From Aptenodytes patagonicus (Eukaryota; Chordata; Aves; Sphenisciformes; Spheniscidae): DNA of 64,000 nucleotides. Below the pieces are notes generated by a model. The model ran no database searches. It worked only from the letters and a program-made list of their open reading frames with translations, and was not told the origin of the DNA. The position numbers and the translations under genes were made by a program. This document shows, one piece after another, positions 62,601-64,000 of this stretch; the first letter of the stretch is position 1, and the number at the start of each line of letters is the position of its first letter. The stretch is from assembly GCF_965638725.1 (NCBI RefSeq), contig NC_134970.1, forward strand, positions 7,980,001 to 8,044,000, in the 5' to 3' direction.

Positions 62601-63403
62601 GGGTGTGCCGCTGCCTCCTGTGAAGTCAGTCAGGCCCCGCTTTTCTGTCCCACTGGTGTATGAAAAGCTTGGAAGCTTCAAGGGATCCCTTCTGCCATCG
62701 GGGCTCTGCCTCAATGCACACTCTCTGTATCTCTTCCAGCACCTGCAACAAGAGAGAAGCTGCCCCAGGTGGTGGAGGCCGTGCGGTCGGTGTGCAACGA
62801 CCCCAGTGCCCCGGTGAGCTGGTTTGGGAAGGGGCGGTGCTGCCAGGGCAGGCAGAGAAACCCTTTCCCTCGGGGCAGAGCCTGGCAAGGCCATAGCAGG
62901 AAGCAGCGGTTTGGGGTCTGACCTAGATGACCATTCCCTTTCCCCACTTCCTCGTGCTCCCCAGAGAGCTGATGGCAAGAGGTGCCGCTGCTGCTGGCGT
63001 GGGCAGGGCTGGGGTGCCTGAGGAAGCGCCGGCACGTTGCCCAGGTGGTGGGTGATGGCTCCTCACCGGGGAGAGCTGGCAGAGCAGAGTGGGGAGGTCA
63101 TTGTGCTCTGCAGGGCAGATGCACGTCCAGCCTGGTGCTAAAGCCCATTCCTGAACCCAGGAGCAAAAGCTTCTGCCGTGCCCTTGTCATCCCTCCGCGA
63201 GCTACAAAGGCTGCCCCCAAGTGAAGGCAGCTTCCCTTTGGGTTTTGAACAGGAGGGTCGTAACCACACTCTCCCCCTGGCAGGTGCGGAGGGCAGTTCT
63301 GGAGTTCATCAGGGAGCTGCTCAGCTCCGGCTCCCAGAGCTGCTGGGCATGGGATGTGGTGGGGCACATCTTCAACGAGTTCAGCCGGACCTCAGGCAGA
63401 CTG
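57385..63403 (+). CDS. MROH2B-like: MROH2B-like maestro HEAT-repeat protein, copy B (3' end outside window)
   Basis: First twelve exons of a second maestro HEAT-repeat gene, giving about 440 residues before the window ends. Start chosen at ATG 57385: the 25-base first exon (MRKMRALR) donates one base to a codon completed by the next exon, and no other start nearby fits. The N-terminal HEAT region follows, with TSLLKQLQDHE, GDRVETYRELESVLQG, and ALARSHFHFVMSELQSHLK, which matches the start of MROH2-type proteins. From 59806 on the sequence is the same as copy A. No stop or frameshift was found, so this part looks functional. Gene orientation is the same as copy A and the SUN gene. Confidence 0.87.
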
Positions 63404-64000
63404 GTAAGGGCAGAGTGGGACACCCGGGGCTTCGGCGGGTGCCTGGACTGTGCTGAGAGCTCCTGCAGGCATCCTTGACCATGGAGAGCTCCATGCTGCA
63501 GGGCCATCAGCACCGGCACTGCCATCGGAGCGGCCTCCAAACGGCCATTCCTCCTCGTGGGTGTCTGTGCTGATGTTGGTGGAGATGTCAGTGGATGACG
63601 TGGGTTTGCACCTGGGCGTGCCACCCAGGACTGCGGGGCTGCCTGCATGCCCGACGGGCTGAGCTGTGTCCACAGGCACCTGCAGCAAAGCCGTCTTGCA
63701 AAGGGAGGGGCCTTGTAGGGACAGGACATCCTCCAGCCAATGCAGACAGGTGGGCCTGGCTAGAGGAGCTTTCTGTGGTGTTCTCGTGCTCTGGCCCTCC
63801 AAAGCACGCCCTGCCCATCCGATAGCAGTCTGGGGACCCGTGTCCCTTCTGGCAAGGGGACAGGCCATTTGGCGGTCCCTTTGGTGAGTGTTTCCAGCTG
63901 GGCGCCCAGGAGATGAAGGCTGGGGATGGCCGAGCCTCCTGCTGACTTGCCGAGGATCTTCCCTCTGGCTGGAGCTTCCTTCCAGCCAGGGGATCTGTGT
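59806..64000 (+). repeat. Right copy of near-identical large duplication
   Basis: Same sequence as 1-4195 with six substitutions, five of them transitions, all silent or intronic. Homology presumably extends left of 59806 as well, but the matching sequence would be outside the window. Confidence 0.95.
60255..63403 (+). other. MROH copy B exons 6-12
   Basis: Exons 60255-60406, 60798-60941, 61507-61599, 61957-62026, 62142-62255, 62740-62813, 63284-63403: exactly the copy A positions plus 59805. Predicted protein is identical to copy A over this block. The gene continues past 64000. Confidence 0.9.

Overview
The window looks like bird nuclear DNA; the species cannot be named from the sequence. 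Evidence: CR1 LINEs, one ending in the typical ATTCTATG-type tail; avian-type ERVL and other retroviral LTRs; and two vertebrate gene families laid out as many short exons with clean GT/AG introns in GC-rich sequence. It is not bacterial. Nearly all long open frames are GC-rich intron or intergenic shadows, so genes were rebuilt exon by exon using splice signals and reading phase.

Layout. (1) 450-16643, + strand: exons 6-35 of a maestro HEAT-like repeat (MROH2B-like) gene whose first exons lie left of the window. (2) 16712-28364: intergenic DNA with a decayed gammaretrovirus-like provirus (19149-21964), an LTR of another family (22099-22645), a CR1 LINE that landed inside a purine-rich GGA repeat (23911-25637), and a retroviral leader fragment. 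(3) 28375-34448, + strand: a complete SUN-domain gene (SUN3/SPAG4-like, 354 aa). (4) 34453-57384: no intact gene. It holds a minus-strand LTR with its leader, an AT-rich stretch with old CR1 remains, a composite ERVL LTR with a perfect 5-bp target duplication, a CpG island with a GAGCC repeat, an exact 147-bp tandem repeat array, and two exon-like relics of a diaphanous-type formin. (5) 57385-63403, + strand: the first twelve exons of a second MROH2B-like gene that runs off the right edge.

The main structural fact is that bases 1-4195 and 59806-64000 are the same sequence. I count six substitutions and no indels (about 0.14 percent). The window therefore spans just over one period of a tandem duplication of about 59.8 kb, or an assembly artefact that mimics one. 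Joining the 5' exons of copy B to the 3' exons of copy A gives one open frame of about 1338 codons with every intron phase matched. Both gene families have known reproductive-tract or spermatid members elsewhere, so a co-amplified MROH plus SUN unit is a reasonable hypothesis. It is inference and not shown by this sequence alone.
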